DNA from: Smallanthus sonchifolius | Lineage: Eukaryota > Streptophyta > Magnoliopsida > Asterales > Asteraceae | Length of the DNA stretch: 64,000 nt | Assembly: GCA_023525975.1 (NCBI GenBank) | Contig: CM042038.1 | Span: 12,657,272-12,721,271, forward strand | Direction of reading: 5' to 3' | Shown: positions 48,301 to 61,025 of the stretch, piece by piece | Numbering within the stretch: the stretch's first letter is position 1 | How the letters are laid out: each line of letters opens with the position of its first letter | The notes under the pieces: generated by a model | The model's input: only the letters and a program-made list of their open reading frames with translations | What the model was told of the DNA's origin: nothing | The model's database searches: none | Made by a program: the position numbers and the translations under genes

Positions 48301-51300
48301 ATGGGTTATCTCGCCCTGAATTGTTGGTGCAGAACCAACTTACCTTCTTCGCCGTTGGGTAAATTTCAACTCTTTCATTTCAATTCCGTTAATTCATGTT
48401 TTGCTGGTCTTGTGAAAGAAACTAAACACTTGATTTATTGAACTTTGTGTGTGTGTGTGTGTTTTCAATTTTGCATATTGAATTTGAGATGACACCAAAA
48501 GCATAGAACTTTGTGTGTGTGTGTGGATTTAGGGATAGAAGTAGAATGCTTGTAGGATCCCTATATTTGATAAAGTTCTTTGTGTGAAGGAGGGTTGACC
48601 AAATTATTGACCATGATCCGAGATTAGACCCGATTGCACAAAAACGGGTTGAAGCTCGAACCGGTTGAAAGGAGCCCGAAATATATTCAAATGCTTCAAA
48701 ACTATTAAACCACTTTATTCAAAAAGTTTAGTTTTTTTATGGACAAAATATGAAACTGAAACTTATTATCACTCAAGTAAGCATTTGGTGCTTCAAATAC
48801 CCTTTTATTAGTTGTGCAAAGGCTTTATTGCACTAAAATGTAACAGGCTAAATACTTATGTTTTTTTATCATATGATGCAACCGGGAAAAGGTGACGTGG
48901 CAACTGTTTTTGACCAGATATGTTAGCTATGACTTTTCTCGGTTATAGCAGATCAGTTGCATCAAATGATAGCGGAATAAGGGTTTGTTATATCGAATGG
49001 TAAAAAAGTAGCTCCTTACTTAGAATGACAAAGACGTGAAAATTCGTTACGTTTTGATGTAATAAAGTAATAAATCCTTGTGCAAAAAGTTGTAAATATG
49101 TTTGACTCCCTCATGTTTTTTTTAGGTAGGAGGTATGATCACCCTTGCTTTCAAAATGTTCAATCCACAAAATTATTTTTGGTATGTTTTCGTAAAGCTT
49201 AATTCTATTTCATACATTCTACTCCTCATGTCAGTGAAAACTGCAATGTTTGACTATACACAATTACATATGGTTTGGTCTGTGTGTTTGACTACGAGTC
49301 AAATGTAGGGCTGTTCAAAAAGCCCGTGGCTCGTGGCTCGCTCGAAGTTCGCTCGAAAAAAGCTCGGAAAAAGCTCGGCTCGGGAAAAGCTCGGTTTTAA
49401 ACGAGCCGAGCCGAGCTGGCTCGAATTCTAAACGAGCCGAGCTCGAGCTAGGGTTGGCTCGGCTCGGGCTCGGCTCGTGGCTCGGCTCGTGGGCTCGGCT
49501 CGTCTAAATAACTAATATATATATATATATATGTTATATATGTGTTATATTTGAAATATGATGTTTTGATTTTTTAAGTTAATTTGTTTTCAAGAACTCT
49601 GAGTTTTGGACTAAAATTTTACTTTATCTACAATTGTATTTACTCTCTACTTTGTAAGTTTTGGGTTATCTATGTTTTTTTTTGTATTTTATATATTGTC
49701 CCTTCCATCTATTTAGTTTTTTGAAGACAATCAACTTCAAACCGAGAATAAAATATTTTTTTTTGTTGTTTATATATATATTAATATGTAAAAAAAAATT
49801 TAAAAAAAAAAAAAAAAAAACGAGCTAGCTCGACGAGCCACGAGCTGGCTCGAGCTTTTTACGAGCCGAGCTCGAGCTCAACTTTTCAGCTCGGAAAAAA
49901 AATCGAGCCGAGCCGAGCTGGCTCGTTTAATTTCGAGCTCGAGCTCGAGCCAAGCCTGGCTCGGCTCGGCTCGTTTACAGCCCTAGTCAAATGTCTCTAG
50001 GCTAATATTGCAATGACATAAAAAAAGAAATCTTGTGGAGGTGGCAAAATGGATGATTTGGTATTGGGTCAAAACTGGTATTTTCTGCTACAGTCAAAGT
50101 GGGTTGGGTTGACTCGAGCCAATTTTGTCCATTTTTGATCTTTATACGTATTTAGGAGGTTGTATGCGTTAAAATTACACGTTCGATAAATTTCAATGTG
50201 TTCGTCCCATTTGACCCAATTTCGTTTAAACAAATTTGTTTATTTAGCCCATTGACCCGTTAGAGATAAAACACAACCCAAATCAACCGTTTTATACACA
50301 AATAAGCAAAATTGCCATCTCTACAATGCATGATAGCTAACTATATATATATAATTTTTTTACTTTTTCTTTTATGTTCCTTTATTTCACAGCAATTTCG
50401 GGCTGACACAAGGATTTATGCAAGCAAAAGTTCACCTAAAAAGGTGAAGAAATCAAAAGAATTACAGAAAATTGTGAATCCACAAATTGCTGAAAGTTCA
50501 CTAGATGAACAAAATGGAATTTCTGATAAGCCTTCTCCAACAGATTCAGTTAATAATTTGGAGTCACGGGCTTCGGTTGCTATTGCTTCTAGAAGCTCTG
50601 TTGTACAGGCTTGCACCGTGACTTCTGCTTTCATAGCTTTCATGGGAGTAATAATTCGACAGGTGACATCTTGGTTGGTTTGCACTCTTTTTATCAAGAT
50701 CATGCATATAGCACAAATTAGGGGTATTTGGATGTGCATTTAAAATGATGAATTTGCAATAATCAGTTTGGCAAAACCGATTCTAATTATGATTTTCTTA
50801 TTATTTTGGGTAAAATAAGAAGAGGTGCCAATTTCTACCCATCTATATTGGAACTGGTCAATTCAGGTTGCATTTTACTGATACCGGTTCAAATGTAGAA
50901 ATTTATGTTTGATCTCAAATAGTTAAGATAAAAAAATTTAGGTAAAAGGGACACTTGTCGAAAGTCGCCCAAAATATATTTTTGATGTGCAACCTCTTAA
51001 ATCGTTATATTAAAAGATTCAGATTAGTAATATACTTTTTCCTAATCATCCTTAAGGTATTAAGTATTTATTTATTTCGTTTTAGAAAGAACAAAAGATT
51101 CGCCACTCACCAGCCAAAATTACCCCCTTGACCAGATCCACACATGTTCCCACATCTACTTGTTAATTTGTGTGAACTTCAGGGAAAAAATTAAAAGAAA
51201 ATATCTTCTTGTGGTTTGCAGGGTTCTCATTTGGCATCATCACAGGGATGGCCTATAGCTGATTGCTCTTCTGAGATATCATGTAAAGTTTCCAATATCC

Positions 51301-54300
51301 GTTTATATTGTACAATTGCAGTAAGTTTTGGGGCAAATGTGAAAAATCCTATGGACTTTCATTGAATTCAAATATTAGTCCTTGCACTTTATTTTTGCAT
51401 GCTCATAAACTTATGAAAATCAACGAAAAGGTCCATTTATATGTCAAAAAGACCCTATGGAATTCCGCTGAATCGGTGCACAAGTCCCTGGACTTTATTT
51501 TTGCAGTATTGAATCACTTAAATTTCAAAACTGAATAATAAAGCCCTTGGATTTTATATTCAACACAGAATTCCTTTTCTGAAAAATATTGAGAAGGTCC
51601 ATTTTTCATGATTAAAGTCCTCAAACTTAGAAAGGGCCTTTTCATCATGTTCCTGATAAAGTCTAGGGATTTAATCAGGCAAAATTATAGTCAAAGGACT
51701 TATGTGAAAATTCAACTAACGTCCATAGGGTTTTTTCAGCAATTGTCCCCTTGTTTTTTTATAAGTTTAGGGACTTAATTATGCAAAAAAAGACGTATTT
51801 GTTAAAGATAAACCGAGTACTTTTTCTTTGAGTTTCTACAAATTAAGGAAATTATTCATTTTAAAATAAAATCCAGGGACTTATTTGCAAATTCAGCGAA
51901 AGTTCATATGTTTTTTTTTTTTACTTTTGCCCTAAACTCTGTCTAGCTTCTACATGTTTGAATTATATGATGTGAGAAGAAGTGAATATCTGAATGTGGG
52001 TCCCATTTACGTTTGAAACTGAAATGGGACCAAAACATACTATATAAAAATACAAACTGATTAATTAAAAGCATTTTTGTAATTACAGTTGATTTTGAGA
52101 TTTGGCATCTGCAATTGATAGCGGGATTAGTCATACTCATATCGTTTTCTCGGTTATTACTACTGAAAACATGGTCCGATTTTGCCGAGTCTAGTGAGGC
52201 ATCCAATCAACAGGTTCTCTATAAAATAGTAACTCTGATATTAGAGGTGGCAAAATGGACGGGTTGGGTGATGGGTCAAAACAGACTGGGTTGACCCGAA
52301 ACGCTTTTTGTCCAAAGTTCTATAAGTTTTATACAAATCATTTGTGTATCATACTAAATATATTATTTCAGTATTAATCTAAGTTTGCGAATAAAAGGTT
52401 TTTGAAGGTTTTATGCATTAAAAATAGGGCAATTGTTGAAAAAGCCCTATGGACTTTCTCTAAATTCACATATAACTCCTTGGACTTTGTTTTTATGTGA
52501 TTAATCCCCTAGACTTTTAAAATTTAAAGACAATGTCTTTCTTTATAAAGTTGGGACTTTAATCATGCAAAAAAGAAGGATCTTTTTGTTAAAATTAAAG
52601 TCCACAAACTTTACCATTAAGTTTTAGAAGTTGAGGAATTTAATCATGTAAACTTATGTGCGAATTCAATGGAAGTCTAAAGGGTTTTTTCGATACACTT
52701 TGGCAGACTATCGACCCGTTTATTTATTCTTTTAACTTTTTTTCCACTTTGACCCGTTAGTTAGAGATAAAACATAACCCGAATTAAGCTATCCGTAAGT
52801 AAATGTGCTGAAACACCACCTCTGCAAAATCATTAGTGATTTTGTTGTAAATTTATGCAGGTCTTAACATCACTCGAGCCACTAGATTATGCAATTGTGG
52901 CATTTCTTCCTGGCGTTAGCGAGGTCAGACTAGAGAAACTTAGATGTTATTCATGTACCTACCCTCATCATATTGTGGGGCCCATCCCAATTCTTCTTAC
53001 GCTATGTTAGTGGGATCCACACACATATCTTCATTTCTCTTTGTGTTTGGCACATAGCTTTAAGAGCTTAAAATTCTTGTCTTAGTGACAAACTTATGGA
53101 AACGCCACAACTTACGGCTCGAGCTCCAACTCCACCTACCTGTGCCAAACATACCCTATATAATCTTTTTGAATATAACATATTTTCGTTTATGTCGATT
53201 CATAGGAACTCCTATTTCGTGGTGCATTGCTTCCACTATTTGGAATCAACTTGATAAGTGCTACTGCAGTTGCTGCCTTATTTGGGATTTTGCATTTGGG
53301 AAGTGGTCGGAAGTTCTCCTTTGCAATCTGGTATGAGCTCGTTTTTTAGTTACTTACCTAAACCCTAAACCTTAAACGCTAAATTAAGTTTTTATATCTC
53401 CAACAAGTCAATATGGGTAAAATTACTAATACTAACAATTTGAAGTGTCGGCGACGGCACTATTCATCAGCGGCAATGTCATTGGTCCAAACAAATTTTC
53501 TGATTCTCTTGGTTAACAATTGCCCTCCTTCCAACTTTTTTTTACCAACTAATTGGTTGTTTTAGGTTCTTTCCCTTCAACTTTTCTATCAACCGGCAAC
53601 TAATGAGTTCTTTTAGGTTCTCAATAAAATATTTATGTGATGTAGATGCAATATAAAAAAATTACTTTAGCTAATGAACGGTAGAAAAACATTTTTTTAT
53701 CATTTGTTTTCACCTCTTATACTATATATAATAAACGTTTTTAACCTATTTTATTTTCAATTATTTTCGTTTTCATGTAATAGCTTTCGTTCGTTTACTT
53801 TTTTTAAAACGGAATGCTTTAGTTTTTTTTTTTTTGATATTCCGATATAATTTTTTTTCAAAAACGTAGTTGTATTCAGAACAGAGTATTTATTTTTGTC
53901 GTAGACTATAGCGAGTACAGTTACCGTTCTGGTACCGTGACAAATCGCGTTGATAATGAGCGAACAACATCGTTCCCAATATTGGTATTATCAGAAGCGG
54001 TATCGGTGTTTTTATGGTTTTCGGTCAATGTGAAACACGGATTTATTTTTTTGTTACATAATACAACATTTTTGTGACGAGATTATCAAAAATACAATAA
54101 TTTTTATTAACCCAACCGATAACTAACAGACAACATCATACTTTCATGAACCGAACCGATAACTAACGGACAACATAAGTGCCTCTTATTGGTGTTATTG
54201 GAATCCACGCTGCTATTTGTTTTTATTATTTTTGATCGATGTAAAGCCATGCCAATTTTTATTTTTAGTTTTTTATTTTTCTCTTTCTTTATAACTTTTT

Positions 54301-55258
54301 TTGACCAGATTTCGTTATTTCCGAAGATATCGTTGCTAAATGTTTTTTTTGTCCACCTTTTACGTTCGAAACCGAGCCAACTTAACACATGTCCTGCCTG
54401 AGCCCGCCAAAACCAGGTTTCCACCATTTTTTTTTGGCTTTTTTTATATTTAGTTTGCCGCTTTAACGTTATTTTTAAAAACCGGCCCGTGCCCCGCCGC
54501 GAAGCGCGGGTGCAACTTGCTTGTTTAGAACAAATAGCACAGCAAGTTTTACGAACTTTACTAATGTTTCCATTTGATGTGAAAAGCATTTTGTAATGTC
54601 TTTTTTAGGTAACCAACTTTATTTATTTTTTTTTTTTTTGAAGATATCAACTTCTAGTATTTATTTATTTATTTTAGGTAACTAACTATTGAACTTCTTT
54701 TTCTTAGGTAACCAACTTTTGAAAATAAACCACTTAAAAAAGAGGTCCTAAAACAAATGAAAATTATTGGTGATCTTAAAACATAAAAAAGGTTGGTTAC
54801 CTCAAATGATAATATCCCTAAAGTTTGTTCCCATTTGTGACATTCGCCCTAAAGTTTTACTAAAATAAAAGGAGTCAAATAGTTGAAAGTCGCCCTAAAT
54901 TGCTTTGTTAAAAACTTTATATTTCTATTCTAATAGCATATGTTTTGTAATCAGATTCTGTGACAAAAGTGTTGGTGGGTCAACATGCCTTATTCAAATT
55001 TTCATGTTTTGACCTGTTACCTAACCCACTCGTTTTGCTACATGTAGACACCATCAAAACGGTTGATGCATTTTAATTTTGTATTATGTTTACGTACTAT
55101 ACAATGACAGGGCCAGTTTTATTGGGCTTGCTTATGGTTATGCAACGATCTTATCCTCTAGCCTTCTTGTGCCCATGGCTTCTCATGGAATTAATAATTT
55201 GATAGGAGGCATTATATGGCGACTTACACACCCGCGCTATGAAAAAACAGATGTATAA
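48301..55258 (+). CDS. CPBP (CAAX protease/bacteriocin-processing-like) membrane protein, probably plastid-targeted
   Basis: Eight exons joined in one frame: 48301-48358, 49126-49181, 50393-50662, 51222-51282, 52089-52213, 52861-52923, 53206-53330 and 55111-55258; 301 residues. Residues 1 to about 45 are basic and Ser/Cys-rich, like a transit peptide, followed by a Lys-rich linker (SKSSPKKVKKSKELQK). Hydrophobic segments include VVQACTVTSAFIAFMGVII and LQLIAGLVILISFSRLLLL. All CPBP motifs are present: EE211-212 with R216 (SEELLFRG, split by intron 6), F237xxxH241 (FGILH), and H278xxxN282 (HGINN). Known family: intramembrane glutamic-type proteases related to Rce1; plant plastid members such as SCO4 exist, and the closest here may be the At3g26085 type. 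Protease activity is inferred. The first two exons rest on frame and splice logic and are less sure than exons 3-8. Confidence 0.88.
49306..49985. mobile_element. hAT-type MITE with GAGCTCG/GGCTCG motif arrays
   Basis: Ends TAGGGCTGTTCA and TTTACAGCCCTA are near-inverted and flanked by a perfect 8-bp duplication GTCAAATG (49298-49305 and 49986-49993). Both subterminal regions are built from ggctcg/cgagcc words (cgagccgagctcgagct); the centre is AT-rich with a (TA)n run. Sits in intron 2 of the CPBP gene. Length 680 bp. Confidence 0.9.
51310..51935. repeat. Dispersed repeat in intron 4 of the CPBP gene
   Basis: Recurrent phrases (ccctatgg, actttattttt, aaggtccattt, ttaatcatgcaaa, gcgaattcaa..gaaagtc) occur here in both orientations and again at about 52430-52700 inside intron 5, there enclosed by the agaggtggcaaaatgg family. 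The class is unclear. Confidence 0.5.
53715..54524 (+). mobile_element. Helitron-like element in intron 7 of the CPBP gene
   Basis: The 5' end TCTTATACTATATATAATAA and a GC-rich 3' hairpin (CCCGC...GCGGG, 54493-54510) frame about 810 bp. The final CTTGT is not the usual CTAGT. Internal sequence (agactatagcgagtacagtt, aacaacatcgttcccaatat) matches, inverted, the element at 61026-61615, which supports a shared mobile family. A minus-strand ORF (54107-54589) inside has no recognisable family. Confidence 0.65.
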
Positions 55259-56338
55259 TGACCGTAAATGTAAGAAGACTTCACAAATTATAAGATTGTA
55301 TGTCCAATCTCCCTTTAGCAGGCGTTTAGTTCGTTGGAATTCATGATATTGGAATTTGAATTCTATTTCTTCCGTTTGGTTCGTAAAAATCGTTGCGATT
55401 AGAATCTTAATTTATGGGATGGCATGTTTTATTGCAAAAAAAATAGGTTTTAATTGGGAGTGGTGTAATACCTCATTATGTTCTTTTGCAAAATGATCAT
55501 CACATGTGTGGATTGCCTTACCGTGTTAATTGTAACTGGGGAATACCTCACTGTATTTTTTTTTAAATATTTGAAAGATAGCTGATGTTTATGGCGGTGG
55601 ATGATCCGAAAGATCGCCGATGTTTACGACGTTTCTGGTTTCTAACAAGGTCTGGTTGCAGGTGAGGTTTGAGAAGGGGATGAGATTAAAGGTGGGGGTA
55701 TTTTGGTCTTTTTATATTTATATTTTAGTTTTTTTTTTGTTTTGTTGTTATTTTTATTATTATTTAAGGGTATTTAGTCATTTTTAATTCACTTAATAGA
55801 AAATTTCAATCTCTATCTACTTCTAAGACCATCACTGAAACAAGTTGAATGGTTATTACTAAATTCGTAATTTCAAAAGGTTAAGGATCAAATTCGTAAT
55901 TTGATCAAAACAAAGGACCATCCTTGTAATTAATTTGTAATTTCTAAACTGTTGACTATTTGGTGTAATAGTAGCCCAAGACTTTTCATAGTGTAGATCT
56001 TGGGTTCGAGTCTTACATGAAGCAGTTATTTGGGTTGAGTCAGGTGTTTTCCCAGTTGTGAGTTTTCTCTTGGATTAGGTGTTTGATCCGGATTAATGAG
56101 ATAATTGTACCCGATTTAGATAATATTTATTTTTCAGAAGGATTCTGAAGTATACTAAAAAAAGTATTTTAATTCAGTAACCAATATTCCAATTCCAGTT
56201 TCTCCAACATCAACCTTCACAAAATTTACATGTTATCCATGTTTGCTGGTCCTCATAACACAATAAAAGTTAGATTTTATTGTTCCAACTTCCAACGGAT
56301 CCAACCAACCCCACCAGCCCTACACCTTCAATAACGCA
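55259..56338. other. Intergenic region between the CPBP and KCR1 genes
   Basis: It holds the CPBP 3' UTR and phrases seen in other repeats (aaggtctggttgcaggtgag, gtaatttctaaactg). No supported ORF. Confidence 0.5.
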
Positions 56339-56346
56339 TTTATAAT
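56339..56346 (+). promoter_or_regulatory. Possible TATA box of KCR1
   Basis: TTTATAAT lies about 60 bp before the KCR1 ATG, followed by a C-rich leader. Spacing would give a leader of roughly 30 nt. Confidence 0.35.
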
Positions 56347-56406
56347 CTCGAGATCTACAAAACCCACCTTCTAGATCCAATCTTCTCACAAACCAAACTC
56401 CCAAAC

Positions 56407-58168
56407 ATGGTACTCACTTTCTTGGAAACCCTAAAAACCCAACCTTTATTACTCAACTTCATATTTCTGTTGGGGATTCTATCCTTTCTCAAGACTTCAA
56501 CTTCAATCCTCAAATGGGTTTACGTCAATTTCTTCAGACCTTCAAAGAACCTAAAGAAATACGGATCTTGGTCACTTGTTACCGGATCTACAGACGGGAT
56601 CGGTAAGGCTTTCGCCTTCGAATTAGCCAAACAGGGGCTTAATTTGATCTTGGTGGGTCGAAACCCTAGTAAATTAGAAGCTGTTTCATCTGAAATTAAA
56701 TCGAAATTCACAAAAACCCAGATCAAAGAAGTTGTTTTTGATCTTTCTGGTGATCTATCAGAAGGAATCAAGAAGATTAAGGAAGCGATTGAAGGGTTAG
56801 ATGTTGGGATTTTGATAAATAATGCTGGGGTTTCGTATCCGTACGCTAGGTTTTTTCATGAAGTGGATGATGAATTGTTGACTAATTTGATCAAAGTCAA
56901 CGTTGAGGGGACTACAAAAGTGACACAAGCGGTTTTGCCTGGGATGGTGAAGAGGAAAAAGGGGGCGATTGTGAATATTGGGTCTGGTGCTGCTATTGTC
57001 ATTCCTTCTGATCCTCTTTATGCTGTTTATGCTGCTACTAAAGCGTAAGTTTTTGACTTTTTTTAATAAAGATTTTGGTTTGATTAGTGCTAATTGATGT
57101 TGTTCATTTGTTTAGGTATGTTGATCAGTTTTCAAGGTGTCTTTATGTTGAATACAAGAATAGTGGTATTGATGTGCAGTGCCAGGTAAATTGTTACATG
57201 TTTTAGTTTGTAAAAGTTTGATTTTTGATTGTTTTAGAGGCATTTGTGTTTAATTTAGAAGTTTTGTAGTGTTTAAAATTGGAAATTAGATGTTTGTTAT
57301 GGATTAATATAGCCCGTTTAACTCATATATCTAAATGAATCAAACGGGTTGGCAGATTGTAATGTGTTAAATGGATTGGCAGGTTGGGCTAAACGGGTAG
57401 TAAATGGGTTGGTGGGTCGAATAGGTCAACCCGATCATGACTTCAACCCATACATGGCCTTTTTATTAAACGGGTTAGTATGTATGACAACCCAAAACAC
57501 CAACAAACTTGATTATTTTTGTCTTCTCTAATATCACTTGGTTCCTCAATTTGTTTACACTCATTCATGTTGTTATGATTCTGATAACATGTTGTGAATA
57601 GTTAGAAACATTTGTCGTTGGTTAAGTTTATATGGGCTTTATGCAAATATCTATAAATTAACACGGATTATCTTCTGTCAAGTAGATTTAACATCTCATT
57701 ATTTGTTGCTTCCCTGCAAACGCCGTCTCTAAGTTTTACAAGTCGAGCTCGAGCTTAGACAAGCTCAGCTCAACTTGTTTACACCCTAATCGGTTTTGAT
57801 TGATGGGTGTTTGGGATTAGTGGTTATTTGATATTGAAAAGGCCACAAGTTCACTGATAAATAAACAAATATCCTTTCAAAATATTTGTTTTGAAATTTT
57901 AACTGTTTTACAGGTCCCGTTATACGTTGCAACCAAAATGGCATCGATCAAGAGATCGTCTTTCTTTGTACCGTCAGCTTCAGGCTATGCAAAAGCAGGG
58001 TTGAGGTGGTTAGGGCACGAGCCACGTTGCACGCCTTACTGGCCCCACTCGATTATTTGGGCTTTACTTTACTCGTTGCCAGAATTTGCAGTTGACACGT
58101 GGCGTTATAATTTCTGTCTTAAAATCAGAAAAAGGGGACAACTCAAGGATTCTAGGAAGAAGGAGTGA
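56407..58168 (+). CDS. KCR1: Very-long-chain 3-oxoacyl-CoA reductase (beta-ketoacyl reductase, KCR1)
   Basis: Three exons: 56407-57044, 57116-57185 and 57914-58168; 320 residues, close to the 318 of Arabidopsis KCR1. It catalyses NADPH-dependent reduction of 3-ketoacyl-CoA, the second step of the ER fatty acid elongase that feeds wax, sphingolipid and suberin synthesis. An N-terminal membrane segment (about residues 15-42) is followed by the SDR fold: nucleotide site TGSTDGIG (59-66), NNAG (138-141), catalytic Ser193 in NIGSGAA, and Tyr208/Lys212 in YAVYAATKA. Plant-specific sequences DQFSRCLYVEYKNSGIDVQC and VPLYVATKMASI follow, then EPRCTPYWPHSI. The basic C-terminus DSRKKE resembles the lysine-rich ER-retention ends of homologues. 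All catalytic residues are intact. Confidence 0.97.
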
Positions 58169-58454
58169 TATCATATTTGCTCTGTTTTTCTTTTTCAACA
58201 AATGCAGTTTATGTGCAATTTTATCTTGTAGAATGAAGCTGAACCTGTGATTTATGTTTTAGATTATTATTTTTCTACAACTTGTGTGGATTTGCCTTTC
58301 TGGTTAGAATTTCTTGACTCGGGTTGCTCGGGTAGTTGATTCAGGTATAAGTACCCGTGGTGGACAAGCCTACTAGCCGAGAAGTTAAGCTTGGGTTTAT
58401 TTAGGGTACTTTGGGTTGTGCCCATTTGGTTGAAATTGCCACTTTCCTTCAACT

Positions 58455-58577
58455 TGAAAAGATCCAACACTTTCGGTCATTGCACTTTCATTTTTAACTG
58501 TTTTTGTCCTAAATCTTGACACCATCTAAAAACTGAAAGTGCGATGACCGAAAGTGTTAAAACTTTTCAAAGTCGCA
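58455..58577. mobile_element. Small foldback MITE downstream of KCR1
   Basis: Arms aacactttcggtcattgcac and gtgcgatgaccgaaagtgtt are inverted around a centre near 58515, giving a hairpin of about 120 bp. Confidence 0.75.
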
Positions 58578-59050
58578 ATTTTGACAAAAAAATGAACATA
58601 CTTTCTTATTTTATAAAAAAGAATATTTCCCTACTTAAATTAAAGTTTTTGAAATACAAACACATGTGCATTTTTTTATAAAGTGACTTGTTACCCTCAT
58701 AAACTAGTTTAAATTTAGTGACGTGTCATTTCAAAATACGAAAATAGTGACAGTTATGCATTTGGGTGCTTGGGGGGACTGTAACACTTACACACATCTT
58801 GCATCGCTCGTAGACATAAATCGGAGCTTCTTATAAACAAAACAAACAATTGTGGGTGTTATAAAAGATCACATGTTACAAATTACGTCAGATTTTGTAT
58901 TATATCCAACATTTATCGTTATTTTCGTAAATATGTACATTTTAAATAGATTTAGTGGCTTTAATATACGTCATAATAGATATTCTTTATGTAAATACAA
59001 CAATCGTAGAAAAACATCAAAGAGATAAAAATAAGAAAAAGGGTGAAAAA

Positions 59051-59794
59051 TCATGACCGTTGGATTATTGGCTTCCTTTTCCTAAACACCACTTCAGTAT
59101 CCAACCCGAACCCGTCAACCTTCCTTGAATAAACAAAATCCGACACATTAAACAGCTCAATCAACGGTTCAGTACTATACAAATCATTCGCAGAGTATTT
59201 ATCCGACCGCCTATATAACGCCACGTGTAAAACACATACCCCATCAACCTTCAACGTCCGTTGGATCTCCCCTACAAACTTCTCCGGATACAGCGCGTGG
59301 TCAAACACATTCGAAAACTCAAAGTCAAAAGTCTCATCATCGAACGGCTGATGATGAAAGTCACCTCGGATCACAAGCGGTGGGTAAGGAACAAGATCCA
59401 ACCCGATAGAATCCGACACTCCGACCCGTTTCAAAGCCTCCACCTCCTGCCCGACCCGAGCTCCGACACAAAGCGCTTTAGATGAATTGGATATCAGCTT
59501 TTTGTGCTTTAGATCCGAAAAGAAGTGTGTGAAGACCCGAATCTTTCGGTCCCAATCTCTGGTGGTCCATATTTGTCGGAGTTTGGGGTTGGTGGTTTTG
59601 TGAAGTTGGTGGTGAATGTAGTTGTCGTAGGAGGTGTATACGGGTCGGATCTTGAGGTCCATGGTGGTGGCGGGGGAGATGGGTTTGTTTGTGGATTTTA
59701 GAGAGAGAAAGATGAAGAAAGATAAAGGGAGGAGAAGAGAGAGAAAGAAACATCTGGGTATTACTGATCTTGGTTGATTGGCCACATCTTTCAT
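59051..59794 (-). CDS. Single-exon SAM-dependent methyltransferase-like protein with membrane anchor
   Basis: An uninterrupted 247-residue ORF on the minus strand. Residues 15-32 (CFFLSLLLPLSFFIFLSL) form an N-terminal signal anchor. A class I methyltransferase-like core follows: motif I-like CVGARVGQE (109-117), GLDL (131-134), then GDFHHQPFDDETFDFEFSNV (144-163) resembling the Methyltransf_11 pattern, and the later strand VDGVCVLHVAL. Plant relatives are annotated as SAM-dependent methyltransferase superfamily proteins of unknown substrate. The Gly-rich motif I reads GARVGQE rather than a classical GxGxG, so catalysis is uncertain. The start is the first ATG; an internal Met45 would remove the anchor. 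Localisation to the endomembrane system is inferred. Confidence 0.85.
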   Translation of the reverse strand: MKDVANQPRSVIPRCFFLSLLLPLSFFIFLSLKSTNKPISPATTMDLKIRPVYTSYDNYIHHQLHKTTNPKLRQIWTTRDWDRKIRVFTHFFSDLKHKKLISNSSKALCVGARVGQEVEALKRVGVSDSIGLDLVPYPPLVIRGDFHHQPFDDETFDFEFSNVFDHALYPEKFVGEIQRTLKVDGVCVLHVALYRRSDKYSANDLYSTEPLIELFNVSDFVYSRKVDGFGLDTEVVFRKRKPIIQRS

Positions 59795-61025
59795 CTCTAT
59801 TTAATTTCTTACACACACTCAAACTGTGTGTCTTGATTTCTCTTTCAAATTTTATGAATAAGTTGTTAGTTTATGCATGGAAAGTGTATACATACATACA
59901 TACATATATATACACTCACATAAAGATAGCTATATGCATGGAGGGTGCATGCATGTATATGAATAAATGCAGGCCTGGTGGTTAATTTGATAGAAATGAA
60001 ATGAGAGTTTAGTTTTATTTTCTTCGAAAACTCAGGAGAAAACAGAAAAGAATGTCGAGAAATACAAAGTAAGCCTGCTCTAATAATAAACTATAATAGA
60101 GAATTATATATGTCATTTTCGTATTTCAATATTAAATATATTTTTATATTAAACTGATAATTTGCAATTTATAAAATAGTATTATTACTAATGATTTAAT
60201 GGTCTACTGGTATTGTGTGTGCTCTCTAAAAAGTGGTGTGGGTTCAAATAAAGTTATATTGTATTTTGGTTTAAAAATTGATGTTAAAAAAATGGTATTA
60301 CTGAAAATGAATATATTATATATATATTTTTTTAATAAATAGGAAAATATTGAATGTTTTGAACGCATATCATAACATAAACAAAGGTTGATAGCCTTTT
60401 TAATGTTATTTTTTTGTCAAAAGTCTAAGGTTATTATTTTTTATAGTAATTTATGTAAAATTTAATATTTCTAAAATAGATAATAATGGAAAAAAACAAC
60501 TTTTTGATACTTCAACAAAGTATAAGTATTAAATTCATCTGTTGGGCTTGTTATCGGATCCTTGATTTTTAGAACTTTACAGTTGATGAATTCGCTAAAA
60601 TAGTCAAGACTTGGGCCTAAAACTTGTGTTGGAAGATCAAGAACCGAAAAGATAGCCCATTTTTCCGGCAGGATGGAATCATTAGGTGAAGCCCATGTTT
60701 TAAAATAAGCCCATATCTTTGCCAGTCCAGGCCCATTCAAGATTTATACGCCATTATTCTCTCTCTCACATGCATTTTTTTCCTCTACACATTTTCAGTT
60801 TAAGTTTTCATTTTATTCTGATTTTCACAAAGAGTAAATTACAACCAAAAATGTGTTTTATGAAATTAAAATCATTTACATTTAGAGAGCTTCAAAAGTA
60901 GAATGGTACGTTTGAGTTTTCTTTTCCTTTAAACTAGGTCATCTCACCTGCACGACACAAACCGAGATTTACTATATATCCTTATGGTTAGCATAGTCTT
61001 ATTCTTTATTATACATTATAATGGA
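59795..61025. other. Upstream and intergenic region of the methyltransferase-like gene
   Basis: It contains the promoter of the minus-strand gene, a (CATA)n microsatellite at about 59888-59912, and AT-rich DNA. No other gene is seen. Confidence 0.5.

Noticed and set aside
54107..54589. 160-codon minus-strand ORF in intron 7 of the CPBP gene
   Set aside because: Lies mostly within a Helitron-like repeat; the Lys-rich translation shows no family resemblance.
59261..59822. Two further ORFs (74 and 114 codons) overlapping the methyltransferase-like gene
   Set aside because: They are other-frame shadows of the 247-codon ORF with the conserved core.
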